In this document: one piece after another, positions 22,650 to 33,610 of the stretch
Layout of the letters: every line of letters starts with the position of its first letter
Position numbering within the stretch: position 1 is the stretch's first letter
From: Scolanthus callimorphus
Lineage: Eukaryota > Cnidaria > Anthozoa > Actiniaria > Edwardsiidae
Assembly (NCBI GenBank): GCA_033964015.1
Contig: CM066923.1
Span: 22,059,739 to 22,123,738 of the forward strand
Direction: 5' to 3'
DNA: 64,000 bases
Made by a program: the position numbers and the translations under genes
The notes under the pieces: model-generated
What the model saw: the letters and a program-made list of their open reading frames with translations, nothing else
Database searches by the model: none
Told to the model about the DNA's origin: nothing

Positions 22650-25600
22650 CTGTACGTCAGGGGATAAGCAGAAATTATTGTTACTGGTCACCACAGATCT
22701 ATCATCGTATCCAACGTGTGTCATTGATGGGGCATCACTTGGCAGGCAAATTGACGTATCTAAAATTTAAGGAAAGATAAATAACAGATCAATTATGATT
22801 TCCCACGGGGGTTGTGCCGCCGAGGTCTCCAAAACCTGACCCTGTCAGAGACAAAAATACCTAAGAGAATATCCCCGGAAACTGAACTGATTGCTCGCAG
22901 CTATTGTATTCCAGCTACAGTTACTCGATAAACTATTATTTATTGTTCTTACTAATAAAAGATCGTTACCAAATCTGTAGATTAATGAAGTTTTCTTGTG
23001 CAAATGTCGGATTGAATCCGGACATCATAAGCCCCCCCCCCCCCCCCCCCCCCATAAGGATTGGAAACATTTGATTGAATGGAGTTCCTCCCTTCATTTG
23101 TATACTTCTTGGTTTTTAAGCATACAAGATGCTAACAGAACGGAACATAATACATACAGTGTCCCTTGCTCATCGAGGTTCCCTTGTGCACCTTACAGAA
23201 ATCAAATAATAAAATAAAGGTGTTTAGAAAGCTACGCCGTTTGTAGCAGTGGCTTTAGATAGATAGATCTATTTAACCACGGTAGATTACTTTATCATAA
23301 GCTGGTTTACAAGTAAGCCGTGCGCTATCTATAATAATAATAAAATATCTATAAACTTTGATGGCTTTGATATGATTTGATGGCTGGTACGGGAAAAAGA
23401 AAAAAAGGGACAAAATAACACAACAAACGAAAGCGTAGTCCGCCACGTTCGGGCGTGCGCGTTACTAGCCTCGACTGAAGACCCATTACTGAGTATACAC
23501 ATCGCCAGACAAAGGCTAGCAGCAGTACGCAGCTGAAAGTCGCTGTCCACCTGTTTTCCTTTCGTGACTTAAACATATTTGTCATAAAAACAACAACAAC
23601 AACAACACTGGTGTTCGGTTTAGTGCATTTTTTTGTATTACATGGTGCAGGACTATAGGCACGTTTCTCTTCTATTGTCAGGGTGCAAAGAGAGAGCTTT
23701 CGGAATATAAGATACATGCAATTAAGGACGTTTTCTTATTTCTTTAAGGCTGGCTTTCATATAGTCGAATCGGTCGTCCGAAAACCAGGCTTTACTTACC
23801 ACAGTTCCGCGTAATAGGTAGTTATTACTAGAACCACCATATGTTAAATTACCCAGACAAATTCGCCTGCAAGAAACACATCACGCACCATTTCATCTAA
23901 TAATGACAAGAACAAAAACAGCAGCAACAACAACAACAATAAAATAATGATCATAACAGCGGTATTTTAGCGCGTTTACACGTGCAGGCGAAGGTAAAAT
24001 AAAGGTTCATAAAAAGTAAACGCCGTCTTCAAACTCTAAACATTTCACAGTCCATTGAAGAGAAGTAGGCGTGTTTCTGTTGGAAAAGATTAATCTGCAA
24101 CGAAGTTCCAATTCAAACAATTTCTTATGCGAGGGACAAAGCCGCCATGTTGAATTCTTCCACAGAAAACTAAGAACTGAGTTCGCATTGCTGAAAACAC
24201 CTTAGACATTTCACTGACATGTCACCATGCGTAATTTTCGCGCCAAAACCAAGGAGACACCACAGAGAGAGCAGTGCATAGTCAGGGCCAAACAACGGCG
24301 AAAATGCGCATGGCGCTTTGTTTCCAAACAATACGGTATTTCCTAGCCATTGCCCAACACCACCAACAACCCGTGAATTTAAAAAGCATAGATAAATAAT
24401 ATAAACGTCTGCAAGAGACAATGACGTCCGTTTCGTTCACGTCACAGAGTGACGGGTCCTTTTCTGGTATTAATAATATAATTCGTTATGCAGATAATTT
24501 TTACTCTTTTTCAAACTATTTATGTGCTTACCTTTGTGGAACAAGACATTCTGAACTTTTTGTACAAGAGCCATCTAGCTCCTGGCGGAACCTCTTCGCC
24601 ACAACAAGAAGCGCACTTCCAAGGCTTACGATTCTGGATTTCATTGTAGTCTTTGTTGTTCGAGTGCATTTATCGCAGTATCTGCAGAGTACAATAAAAG
24701 CCGATTACATTGAATATTACATTAGTTCAGGGCTACTTCAAATCTAAAGATTATATATTCTAATATCCAAGTTGTTCGTTCAAGAAAAATTAATCATTTT
24801 GTCAAGAAAATAAATTAAAAGAACTCAACTCGGTCCCGATTTTCGGTTTGTGTCACTGCGGGTCAAGCAAAACGGTATATAGCATCTAAAAAAAAGCTTT
24901 GGTGTATGATATCATACTTTGCGTCGGCGTGTTCCAAGGTCACGTCTTGCATGTTTGCGGCAATGCACTCTTCTGTGGTAGAGCCAGGGGCTATGACGTC
25001 AATCATGAACTCCCCTACTGCAGTCAAGTTAAAGGAGGACTGCAATTTAACCATAATAACTCGGTTAGTAAAAGATTAGCTGTTTTTAAATTCCAACAGA
25101 ATACAGCCTTCATATTGCACGCAAATTTTGCACGCAAATTTTTTACAGTTCAGCAAGTTAGTAGAAGAGAAAGGAGTAGGGCCTTACTCTTAAAAGGCCC
25201 AATAAGGGCTATAGGCCATTTGTCCTTGGCGTGTGAGAAATATAGTAATTTCATTTTGGTGTCAAGCTTTATAGATGGTAAGAGCTAACTGGGGACACTA
25301 AACAAACCATAAGGAAAGAACAAAACGAAGTGAAAAAAAAAAAATAGCGAGGAGACAAACCAATTGGCTATTTACAAAGAATAGTGGGCCCAGCATGGGA
25401 CTCGGACCCTGCGGATTACAAAGCTGGCGCTCGATCAACTGAAAACTATTCTGTCTTCCCTGAACAAAGGACAATACTGGAGCCATATGTAGCTTCTAGA
25501 GCATGGTGCCCATGGTCGCACAATAAAAAACACCATTCGCATATATTGTAATCTAATTGATATGAAAGAAATCTTATTCACTTTTATGTAGCTCAATTAG

Positions 25601-27779
25601 TAATTACTCACAAGCAAGAACGAAACCTGAATATAGCAAAAATATTATCATACATTTGGTCTCTGCTTCGTTAGGCTTGCGCCTACAGCATTTCGATTAT
25701 TTAAAAAAAGAAAGGGTTCTGTACCTCATCTCCGCACTCTAAGCATTGCCATTGATGTAGGATGCGACTGTTCATAATTTTTTCCACAGGCTAGAGGGAA
25801 ACAATGTTACATGATGTACTTAAATATGTACTTAGCAACAACAACAGCAGAGGGAACATTACTAATGACAACAAAGTACTTATTTCCTCGCTAAAATATA
25901 CATTGAAAATGAGTTAAAAGAAGCGTGCATCATTAATTTTTTTAGAAGACGATGAAACAATTCGATGGCGAATGATTTCATATAATATTTGTGTTTATAA
26001 ATCGCATAATCATATTTTTATCACTGTGATGTTAAAACTATTTACCTTTAAACCAGACTGTTTGTCGCAGTTCCACACCAAAGACATAAATTCATGGGCG
26101 TCCATTTGCATAGACATACAGTTTGGCATGTATCTCTCCATTTTAGCCTGTAATCAAAAATGAAGGATCTGCGAACTCTTCTTTACAAATAGTAACCAGA
26201 GTGCGAAAGACTAGTGAACTCAAAAGTTCTGTATTCTTCCACCTTTTCGAGAAATGTTCTACTTTTTCCACATTTTCAAAGTCAGTACACGGAGAGGGAA
26301 GGGAATTTACAACAGTGAGGGATCCACATTAAAGAGAATCCAATCAAAGATCCAGGGGGTGTAAATCTTAGAACAATCGACGGCCAGTATGTGTCAGCCA
26401 TTCGTTACTCCGGCTTTCAAAATTCTACGAAAATTGGAAGGTTATTTTTAACCCTGAAACCAAGCTCTAGTGATATTACGTCTAGGAAATAAATTATTTA
26501 TAAAATTAAATATTTTGATAAGGTTAACCACACTAAAATATTCATACCAGAAATGGCGTAGGATCTACAGGAGCAATTTCTTTGGAGTGAAGTTTGGCGA
26601 CCAGTTTTGCTAGCTCCGCGAGAATGGGATCAGTCTTTGCATCTAAAGAGGTAAAGAGCAGGCATTGCGTTTTTGTTTCAATGTGTTTTCTCAGCTCTTA
26701 CATTTTTTTTTTCATGTATTAAGAGGTTGCTACGGAGACGATGTTTAAAGTGGTCAATGTTTTTCTTTTATGAATAGGCTAGGGCACAAGGCCGTAGCAG
26801 GGGGAGGGGCTAGGGGGCGCGAGCTTCTCTCCAATAATTGTGACAATATATATCTTTGTTTTTCTCTCTTGGACATCTTGAAGAGCACAAATTCGAGAAA
26901 TGGCGACTGAGTGGATGTAAAGAAGTTTTATACTTTCAATTATGCATAAAAAGGCTGCTCGTAGCTCAATAAATCGTTCTATAGGACTTGTCTAATTTGG
27001 CAAATTCAGCGCAAAAGACAGGCCAAAACGCCTCAACTCAGTATCAAAGTCTACTTAAACGTAAATCGGTAGCTTGGTAGTTAGTAGCCAAATGTTAGTT
27101 ATCGTTTCACTAGTGAACATTGTTAGGCCTTTTCACGTAGGGCCCCCAAATATTTTTGACCTTGCTACGGGCCTGATATGGTACGATAAGGCTAACATCC
27201 AGAGTGCTCAAACTTCATCAAGCCCATCCCCTTGTCCAGTTTTCCACGAACCGCCATTGCACGCGAGGCTTGCTTCGTTAAATACCGTCACGATACTAAT
27301 ATGGTTATTCATTTCTTTGTGCCACCGTGCGATAACCACTTAACTATTTTCAGTGGTAGTGACCATCTCGAAAGCCATGCGCTACTATGGTCACTACGTA
27401 CTTTGCTTTTGTCTTTACATTGTAAATCTTTATTATAGTTGTTTTCTTTTTGTAGTGTATAACCTTGTTTGTAATGTAATATATATGTGCTAATAAACTG
27501 AACTGAACTGAACTGAACTGTACCATGGTCCTCCAGATAAAGATAACTTGTCTGACCGACAAGGGGCTTTCCTATTTTAACCAAACGGTTCTTCAATGCT
27601 GTATATACCTTTGATGCATTTGACGAGCTCTTCTATCTCACACATGCATTGGACAACAGAAGCAAACCAGCAGGAATTTCCGATGTTCGATATGCCTCTC
27701 CTGGTCTCCAAACGTTTGGCGCCTCTCTGAGCTTGCATCAGCACTGAATTAATTGTTTGCTGGCCTGCATTCTTGGTAC
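22650..27779 (-). CDS. Ubiquitin-specific protease (USP, C19) module, nine exons
   Basis: Exons, high to low: 27779-27609, 26642-26548, 26147-26046, 25790-25725, 25039-24918, 24681-24532, 23866-23800, 23191-23137, 22759-22650. Every junction has GT-AG borders and phases that agree (1,0,0,0,2,2,0,1,0), with no stop. In order: Cys box GISNIGNSCWFASVVQ (nucleophile C); D..LAELAKLVAKLHSKEIAP; QQDAHEF equivalent MQMDAHEFMSLVW; zinc finger halves CLECGDE and KYCDKC; LKRF equivalent LLVVAKRF; YLLRGTV; His box HKGTSMSKGHCMYYV (usual GHY is GHC); and GYDDRSV with the third catalytic residue. USPs remove ubiquitin from proteins, including histones. The domain is full length and looks catalytically intact. 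The first exon joins in phase to the chromodomain exon upstream. Confidence 0.88.
22996..23110. mobile_element. Poly-C-tract repeat in a USP intron
   Basis: A run of about 20 C's (23,034-23,053) followed by ATAAGGATTGGAAACATTTG marks a repeat end of the G/C-tract type. Its limits are not resolved. It lies just downstream of the His-box exon. Confidence 0.4.
24165..24460 (-). mobile_element. Unnamed interspersed repeat, copy 1
   Basis: Read on the minus strand, it matches the plus-strand block at 35,565-36,070: CCCGTCACTCTGTGAC, GACGTCATTGTCTCTTGCAG, GGTGTTGGGCAATGGC and CACTGACATGTCACCATG occur in the same order in both. It lies in a USP intron. No enzyme is encoded. Confidence 0.75.
25379..25451 (-). 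tRNA. Degenerate tRNA-like sequence (Thr-UGU-like)
   Basis: A 73-nt minus-strand segment has a perfect 7-bp acceptor pairing (GAATAGT with ACTATTC), a box A (CAGTTGATCGAGCG), a TTTGTAA anticodon-loop-like motif and a box B (GGTCCGAGTCCC). The anticodon stem does not pair, and the T arm is imperfect. It is probably a tRNA pseudogene or SINE head in a USP intron, not a working tRNA. Confidence 0.35.
27210..27525 (+). mobile_element. 3' end of a non-LTR retrotransposon (probable)
   Basis: AT-rich sequence ending in GTGCTAATAAACTGAACTG with four tandem ACTGA units looks like a LINE 3' tail with its short tandem repeat (about 27,490-27,520). No reverse transcriptase is visible, so it is a 5'-truncated copy or tail only. 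It lies in the USP intron after the Cys-box exon. Confidence 0.45.
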
Positions 27780-28241
27780 CTGCCATAACAACGAAATTGG
27801 TTTGATTGGCGCACACGGGTTATTCCAAAGCATACGTACAAGGCACTTTAAATACATCAGTTATGAGGAAGGACACTAATTTGGAAAATGGTAAAAATAT
27901 AACACTTACTCTAGTTAACATTTTTACTGCGAAAAAAATGGATAAGAGATTACTTCTGCCTTTTAAAATCAAAAATAAATCTACTTTGATAGTTACTTAG
28001 CAAAGCGATTTGTTCTTTCCTTAACTTTTAAGAGGAATCGTTAAATCCAAACAGATTCTCAAATTAAGGAGCATTGCTGGCTTTTCTTCTCTTCCACTGT
28101 CGCGTCCGAGTAGTTCGCCAGCATATTCGGAACTTTTATACGTTGTATTTAGACCTGAGTACTTTCTCTTTGGCATTCACATGATGACGTAAGTAAAAAT
28201 AACGTTCTGCTGTATTTGGGCGTGAATGATGGTCAACCTAC

Positions 28242-31200
28242 CTCTTAACTTTTTCTTGTTCCTCTTGTCGCAGTCTGCTTTCTTCTTTTTGGGAGGCGGG
28301 TTTGCGTCAAGGAACTCCGTGGCAAAAGGGTTTGTTTCTTCGGGCTTCGATGTTATGTGCTTTCTCTTGCGCCCAAATCGCGAGCGTGAGTTAAAAGACA
28401 CTTGCTGATTGAATGCAGAGGACGGAAGCCACACATCATCTGCTGGACCATAGCCTTTGAATCGAACCAAATACTCGTACGTTTGCGTGGACTTAATCAG
28501 TCGTTGGTCGATGATATCGTCCACCTCGAACATACCGGGCTCTATGATGTCGACAGGCTTCGATTGTGTAGCACACACTTCATCATCCTTCAAGAGTTTG
28601 TATAACCTGCTGGAGGAATCTCTGGTCAAGTGCAGTTTTCCATCCTTTGATTCCAGTTGAACTTCACAAATAAAGTTGGCAACTGACATCCAAGAGGAGA
28701 CCCGCACCTCATCGCCAGTGACAAAAACGCCTTCTTCCACTTTGATGTATGGCTGGCAGCGAAGGATAGCGTTCTTGGCATCGGAACTGGTGCTTATCAA
28801 ATGCTCCCCGGTGTCTTTTCGCTGGATGATTAATACTCGCCCAACAGCAACCTCTTTTCTAGCCTTACACTTCCAAAAAGCGATATCTCTAAACTGGATA
28901 ACATCATGATCGTGATTGGGTGGAGACATGCCTTTTATGTACTTGGAGGCCCAGTGCCGCTTGCTACGTTCCCTAGAAATATATTCTCGAGGAAGTAGCA
29001 AGGATATGGCTCTTTGATGTGAATGGGCGAGAGACTCCCATTCTCGTTTACTCGGCTGACGAACCACTTCTTGTCTGTAACGTCTTCATATTCATCTCCG
29101 TTGATGACGTCGTCGCCAGTTTTCTCGGTTACGTCTTCTGTTTCTGGATCCCATTCAAGTTCTTCATCGGATTTTAAACTGGCGACGACGTCGTCGGCAA
29201 CCGATTCGCCGTCCTTACCTATCATGTATTTCAACCAACAGTCTTGCGTTGTGGGAAGGTCCTCCACACCATTCACTGTACAAATGTCGTCCGGGAGAGA
29301 AGATTCGTACGGCACTTGCCAAACATCATTCTCCATCATCATTTTAACAAGTTTCTCCGGCCACAGTTTCCTGCACCAGTCTTGAGCTGCCTTAACGCCC
29401 CTCATGTGAGCGTCTCTTTGCTTGTTACAGAATTCGTCATAGGTCACGGGGTAGGAGTACTCTTTCGCTTGCCTTGTCGCTGTAAATTTCCAAACAGATT
29501 TCTTTCTTGTTGATGAAGAGGCAACTTTTCCGCCTGCCAGACTAATACTATGCATGGCACTTTGGTTGAACTGGACATTCGTTAATCGATGAACGATATC
29601 ACCAAATGTTGGCTGCGCGTCTAATGTTTGGATGTGAGTCGTCTTGCCTTGGAGTTCTGCAATTATGCGTTCTGTTGTCTTCGTTCCAGAGAAGTGAGGG
29701 GACTTTGTTTGTGTTTGGTTCGGTTTGCAGTGCAGGAACAACATCAGATGGTGTAAAGTAGCAGCAGCAAACTGAACCTCTGCAGTTCGATAGCAACCAT
29801 AGGTGAGGAAGTTCCCTCGTTTCTTTGGATCGCTGGCTGCTCCCGGCTTTGCGTGGAGTCGAAGTCCCTTCTGTAGCTCGACGGCTTTCCTCCATAGACG
29901 CAAAATCATGATCCCTGTTGAGACAGATTCTTGGACATCTTCTGGGCTTCCGAAGTTGTTATCTTGGAAGGGCTCTGTCAGGAAGTATACGGCGCGGATA
30001 TACAAACTTGTACCATGCGAACCAGGGACAAGACGGTCAAGGAGGTCGGCGATTTCTTGAGTGAATATCGCGTCGCATGCATCCTGATTTTGGTCTAAGT
30101 AGTGCACTAACATCAGATCAGATTCTTTGAGACTGCAGGGAATTGACTGTTCCTTGCACGCAGCCATTAGCGCCTTAAGATGCTGTACAGTTGCTAGTGT
30201 CACCCCATCGCTTCCATTCCACATGATTAGGTCACGGGTTGAATACTTTAGATTCTTGACAAAAAGCCTACGCTCATGAAGATAATCAAGATATGCTATT
30301 GACGGAAACTGCCAGAAGTATGGCGCTGCAAGCTTTTCTCCTTCAATACCAAGCGCCAAGTACTTGATACCATTTGCAACCTTCTCTTTTGTTGGAGTCA
30401 TCAGCGCAACCGCAGCAGACAGTTGATGCCCAGCCGAGTCAGTTGAGAATCCAACTAGCTTCAGGGGGAGCTCTCTTATCATTCCATCTTTGTGGCACCT
30501 GGACATGGCTATCAGCTCTCGCCAGAGAGTTAACTGGTGCTTAGCTCTAAACCCCTTGGATGGTAGAGGCCACACACAGTGTATCAGGGGTGCTTTCTGA
30601 GAGGTGAGGGAACAAAAGTTGTGGATGTTTGTCCCCTTTGCTAGCTTCTCATTCGCAACGAGGCTTTCTATAACTCTCTTCAGAGCTGTAAAATCGTCCG
30701 GATCACCTTTACTTGCGTCCCGTCTTGGCACTGGAAGCGAGTTCCTGTTCCATTTTTGAACATCTTCGCTCCAGGACGATCCTATCAGCTCTATTCGTCC
30801 TTCGCTTGTCAGGCGTGGCTCTAAAAATCGTAAGGTCCTAGCTTCATCGCTGCATTCCGTCACTACGTCGTCGCCATATATTTTGATGGCCTCCTCGATC
30901 ACATTCCAATTGAAGCCCGGTCCAAGCGCGCCTCTCGAGGATTTGACGTGCGTAGTAACGGTAGTAGCACAAGGCAGGCCGAAGATATCTTTGAGTGTGG
31001 TATAGCTTGCCTTGCCCAACTTATTCTTGAATACTCCACTAATCTCCTTGATTATTTCAATGAACCGATGGTTGTTTTTACTCTTCAGTTTGCCGACCAG
31101 GTTTCGCAGGACTTCCACTTGAAGTGGGTTGGTACTAGAAACTTTCTGTTGAAAGAGCAACATCAAATCGGTAACAAGCTTTTCCTCGTCCATAGATTCA

Positions 31201-33610
31201 CAAGAGTTGTAGAGCACCTCCACCCAAGACCTTCTGTTCATAATGAGGCGGCACAACCGAGCTTTATCCCTTTCTGCTCTGATTCTCTCCATTCGTTCCT
31301 TCACCAATGCACTTGAGCACTCTTTCTTCTTCATGTAGGTGTGACGGAAGCCTTTGAGACGGTATCTTTCACCTGTTACATGCGCATAGGAGGCCTTTTT
31401 CCTCTTTGCAATCAGGTTCTCAAGGTAGTGCTTCTGCTGGTTGCAGTTGGCACAAGTGAAAGGCGTTTCGCCAACAGGTAAGGCTTTGCCAAGGCACGGA
31501 GGGAGCAAGCTCTTTATTCCACCCTCAAGGGAAATCTTTTTTTCGTTGAGCACGATTGTCACTCCAGAGTGTGGAACAAACACGGACCGTATTTTCCCAC
31601 TAGCTTCTTCCTTCAGTGTCTTTGCGTCCTTAGGGTGTACAGTCGCCCAGTCTTGGTACCGATTACACTTCTTGTGTTCCATGTTCTTGCAGAGTCTGGA
31701 TCCGCTGGCAATTTTCTGCCTAAATAGTGTCTTTGGCTGCATTCTGCGAATGGCAACGTCGTCTTTATAGCTGGCTACAATCTCGGGATCCCATAGATGA
31801 AAGCAAGGGACAGGTGTTATCATCCCCGATGGCTTGAAAAAATCTCCAATACTAGGTTGCGGAACCGCATCTTTCGTCGGTCGTTGGACTTCTGCACACG
31901 CAGCAGTTTTACCATTCTTTCCTTGCATCCAAACACTAGCAAGCTGATGGGCTTTGGAGATACTGTGCTCATACGTCTGCCTCGTCCCTTCGAAGGACAG
32001 TCTCGCTTTCCCTTTTCTTATAAGATCTTCCGTTGCTGTTCGCTTTTTCAGAAAAGGACGGGGTAAGTTGTTTTCGATGGACCATGACTGAAATGGTATG
32101 CAAATCTCACATCTGAAGTTGCCGTTTTTATATGGGCTTGAGAACTGAGGAAATGGCCTACCAGCTATCGTATTAACAACTTTTGCTGCTACTTTGCCAA
32201 CAGTGATAGGAGGAAAGGCCAAGGAAAGGAACAGCCTGACACTGTTTTCTTTTCGTTTGTTGTGCTCCTTAGCCCATCTTCAGTCCCATCAGAATATGAT
32301 TCCGGAAAGACCTGATCGAGTGCGTCTGCAAATGACACTCCAGTGGGAACAGCGCCTTCAGGAAGACTCTTATGAGTTAGCTGGTAGGGCTTTCTCCAGT
32401 TGTCTTTGTAAAAGAAAATGTTTGGACGAAAGATGTCAGTTTCTTTTTCTTCTTTTCTAAATGTGGGACTTCCTTCTGCCTTTCTCTTTAATGACCTGTT
32501 GCTGGTGTGGCTTCCGGTTTCCTTTTTTGCTCGATCAATTCCGTGGGTCATTATTTTTCCTTTGTCTTCATTTTTCCTACTTTCAGTTTTTTCATGATTA
32601 GACTGTTCGTTTTCCTCTTTCCCCTTCATCCTGTCTTGCTCATCTTCTTCCGGTTTCCAATCTCCCGCCCCTGTCTTCTCTGAGCTACCGTCCTCCGTTT
32701 TTGTGTGATCACTTACATTACTTTGCATTGTTTCTTCTTGATTGAACTGTTCGTTTTCCTCTTTAAACGTCATCCCATTTTGCACATCTTCTTCCCGTTT
32801 CCAGTCTCCTGCCTTTGTCTTCTCTGAGCTATCTGCGGCCTCCCGTTGTGTTTGATCACTTTCATTACTTAATTGCATCGTTTCTTCTTGATCGAACTGT
32901 TCGTTTTCCTCTTTGAACGTCATCCCATTTTGCACATCTTCTTCCCGCTTCCAATCTCCTGCCTTTGTCTTCTCTGAGCTATCTGCGGCCTCCCGTTGTG
33001 CTTGATCACTTTCATTACTTAATTGCATCGTTTCTTCTTGATCGAACTGTTCGTTTTCCTCTATGAACGTCATTCCGTTTTGCACATCTTCTTCCCGCTT
33101 CCAATCTCCTGCCTTTGTCTTCTCTGAGCTATCTTCCGCCTCCCGTTGTGTTTGATCACTTTCATTACTTAATTGCATCGTTTCTTCTTGATCGAACTGT
33201 TCGTTTTCCTCTTTGAACGTCATTCCGTTTTGCACATCTTCTTCCCGCTTCCAATCTTCTGCCTTTGTCTTCTCTGAGCTATCTTCCGTCTCCCGTTGTG
33301 TTTGATCACTTTCATTACTTAATTGCATCGTTTCTTCTTGATTGAACTGTTCGTTTTCCTTCACGCGCAAGCCAACGAAGTGCGACTTCCTTCTTCCAAC
33401 TGTTTTCACCTTCTGGAAGGCAGGGGTTATCTTTAGAATTCTGCCAAGCAAGGTGAAGAAGGCTGATCGGTCTGTTGCTTCCAGGGGGAATCTCTTCACT
33501 GCCGCTTCCCATATTGTGTTTTTGGAAGTAAGATCGCTCTCAGAATTTGTTATGATATAGTGATCATTTAAGAATTGTTTTATAAACAGCTCTTGATGTT
33601 CAGGATCAAC
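28242..33610 (-). CDS. Transposase-like chromodomain protein (large exon of the chimeric gene)
   Basis: It opens after an acceptor (TTGTCCGCAG, 33,620-33,611). In order: a winged-helix-like start (FLNDHYIITNSESDL...LLGRILKITP...GRRKSHFVGLRVK, reminiscent of RFX-type folds); acidic 50-residue repeats; then, in the ORF whose first codon is 32,222, C38/C41 with H86/H92 (zinc-finger-like), PIP box at 122-129, CxxC near residue 270, and a transposase-like core with GFSTDS (D595) and WNGSDG (D672). Next comes a chromodomain (about 28,530-28,400: FEVDDIID, EYLVRFKGYG, VWLPSSAF; cage F, F, Y), then a basic tail, and a donor AGAG/GTAGGT at 28,242 joining in phase 1 to the USP. Similarity to P-element/THAP9-type transposases is my tentative reading of the segment after D672. 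Two frame breaks are listed separately. Chromodomains bind methylated histone tails. Confidence 0.7.
28970..28985 (-). other. Frame break 2 in the large exon
   Basis: The transposase-like frame (...PYPCYFLENIF) runs out here, and the chromodomain frame (SRERSKRHWASKY...) takes over one base out of register. An additional T in the TTT run (plus-strand AAA at 28,977-28,979) would make the frame continuous. This is either an assembly indel or a real disabling deletion. Confidence 0.7.
31836..31859 (-). other. PCNA-interacting (PIP-box) motif
   Basis: QPSIGDFF is a textbook PIP box (Q-x-x-I-x-x-F-F), at residues 122-129 of the transposase-like frame, flanked by proline and lysine. Such peptides dock on the replication clamp PCNA. 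Some transposases are known to use PCNA contacts. The motif is short, so chance is possible. Confidence 0.55.
32271..32280 (-). other. Frame break 1 in the large exon
   Basis: The acidic-repeat frame ends ...YSDGTEDG, and the next frame continues AKEHNKRKENSVRLFLSLAF after a one-base shift. One extra G in the GGG run (plus-strand CCC at 32,273-32,275) restores a single frame. Without it, the first ORF stops about 20 codons later and the second has no ATG at its start. Confidence 0.7.
32590..33365 (-). repeat. Acidic 150-bp in-frame coding repeat
   Basis: Five to six tandem 150-bp units encode a 50-residue repeat with the pattern ENEQFDQEETMQLSNESDQ, SSEKTKAGDWKREED and VQNGMTF. The starts are spaced exactly 150 bp apart (about 32,748, 32,898, 33,048, 33,198, 33,348), with a more diverged unit near 32,600. 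The period is a multiple of three and the frame is unbroken, so this is a coding repeat. It would form an acidic, probably disordered linker. Confidence 0.9.

Noticed and set aside
23349..23717. 122-codon minus-strand frame inside the USP region
   Set aside because: It does not fit the exon phases of the USP gene; it is intronic with (AAC)n microsatellite content.
24170..24421. 83-codon minus-strand frame with hydrophobic stretches
   Set aside because: Part of an interspersed repeat also present at 35,565; the frame is not kept in the other copy.
25597..25620. Possible 15-bp microexon between two USP exons
   Set aside because: It has an acceptor-like CAG and donor-like GTGAGT and is phase 0, but the frame is complete without it and the family gives no reason to add five residues.
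29023..33512. Many plus-strand and alternate minus-strand frames over the large exon
   Set aside because: Shadows of the true coding frame; they lack motifs and overlap the transposase-like protein.
28242..33610. Classification as a KDZ/Zisupton or chromovirus integrase
   Set aside because: KDZ elements can carry ULP1 domains and chromoviruses end in chromodomains, but I see neither the cysteine-rich KDZ signature nor the HHCC and DDE pattern of a retroviral-type integrase. Only a loose P-element-like reading remains.
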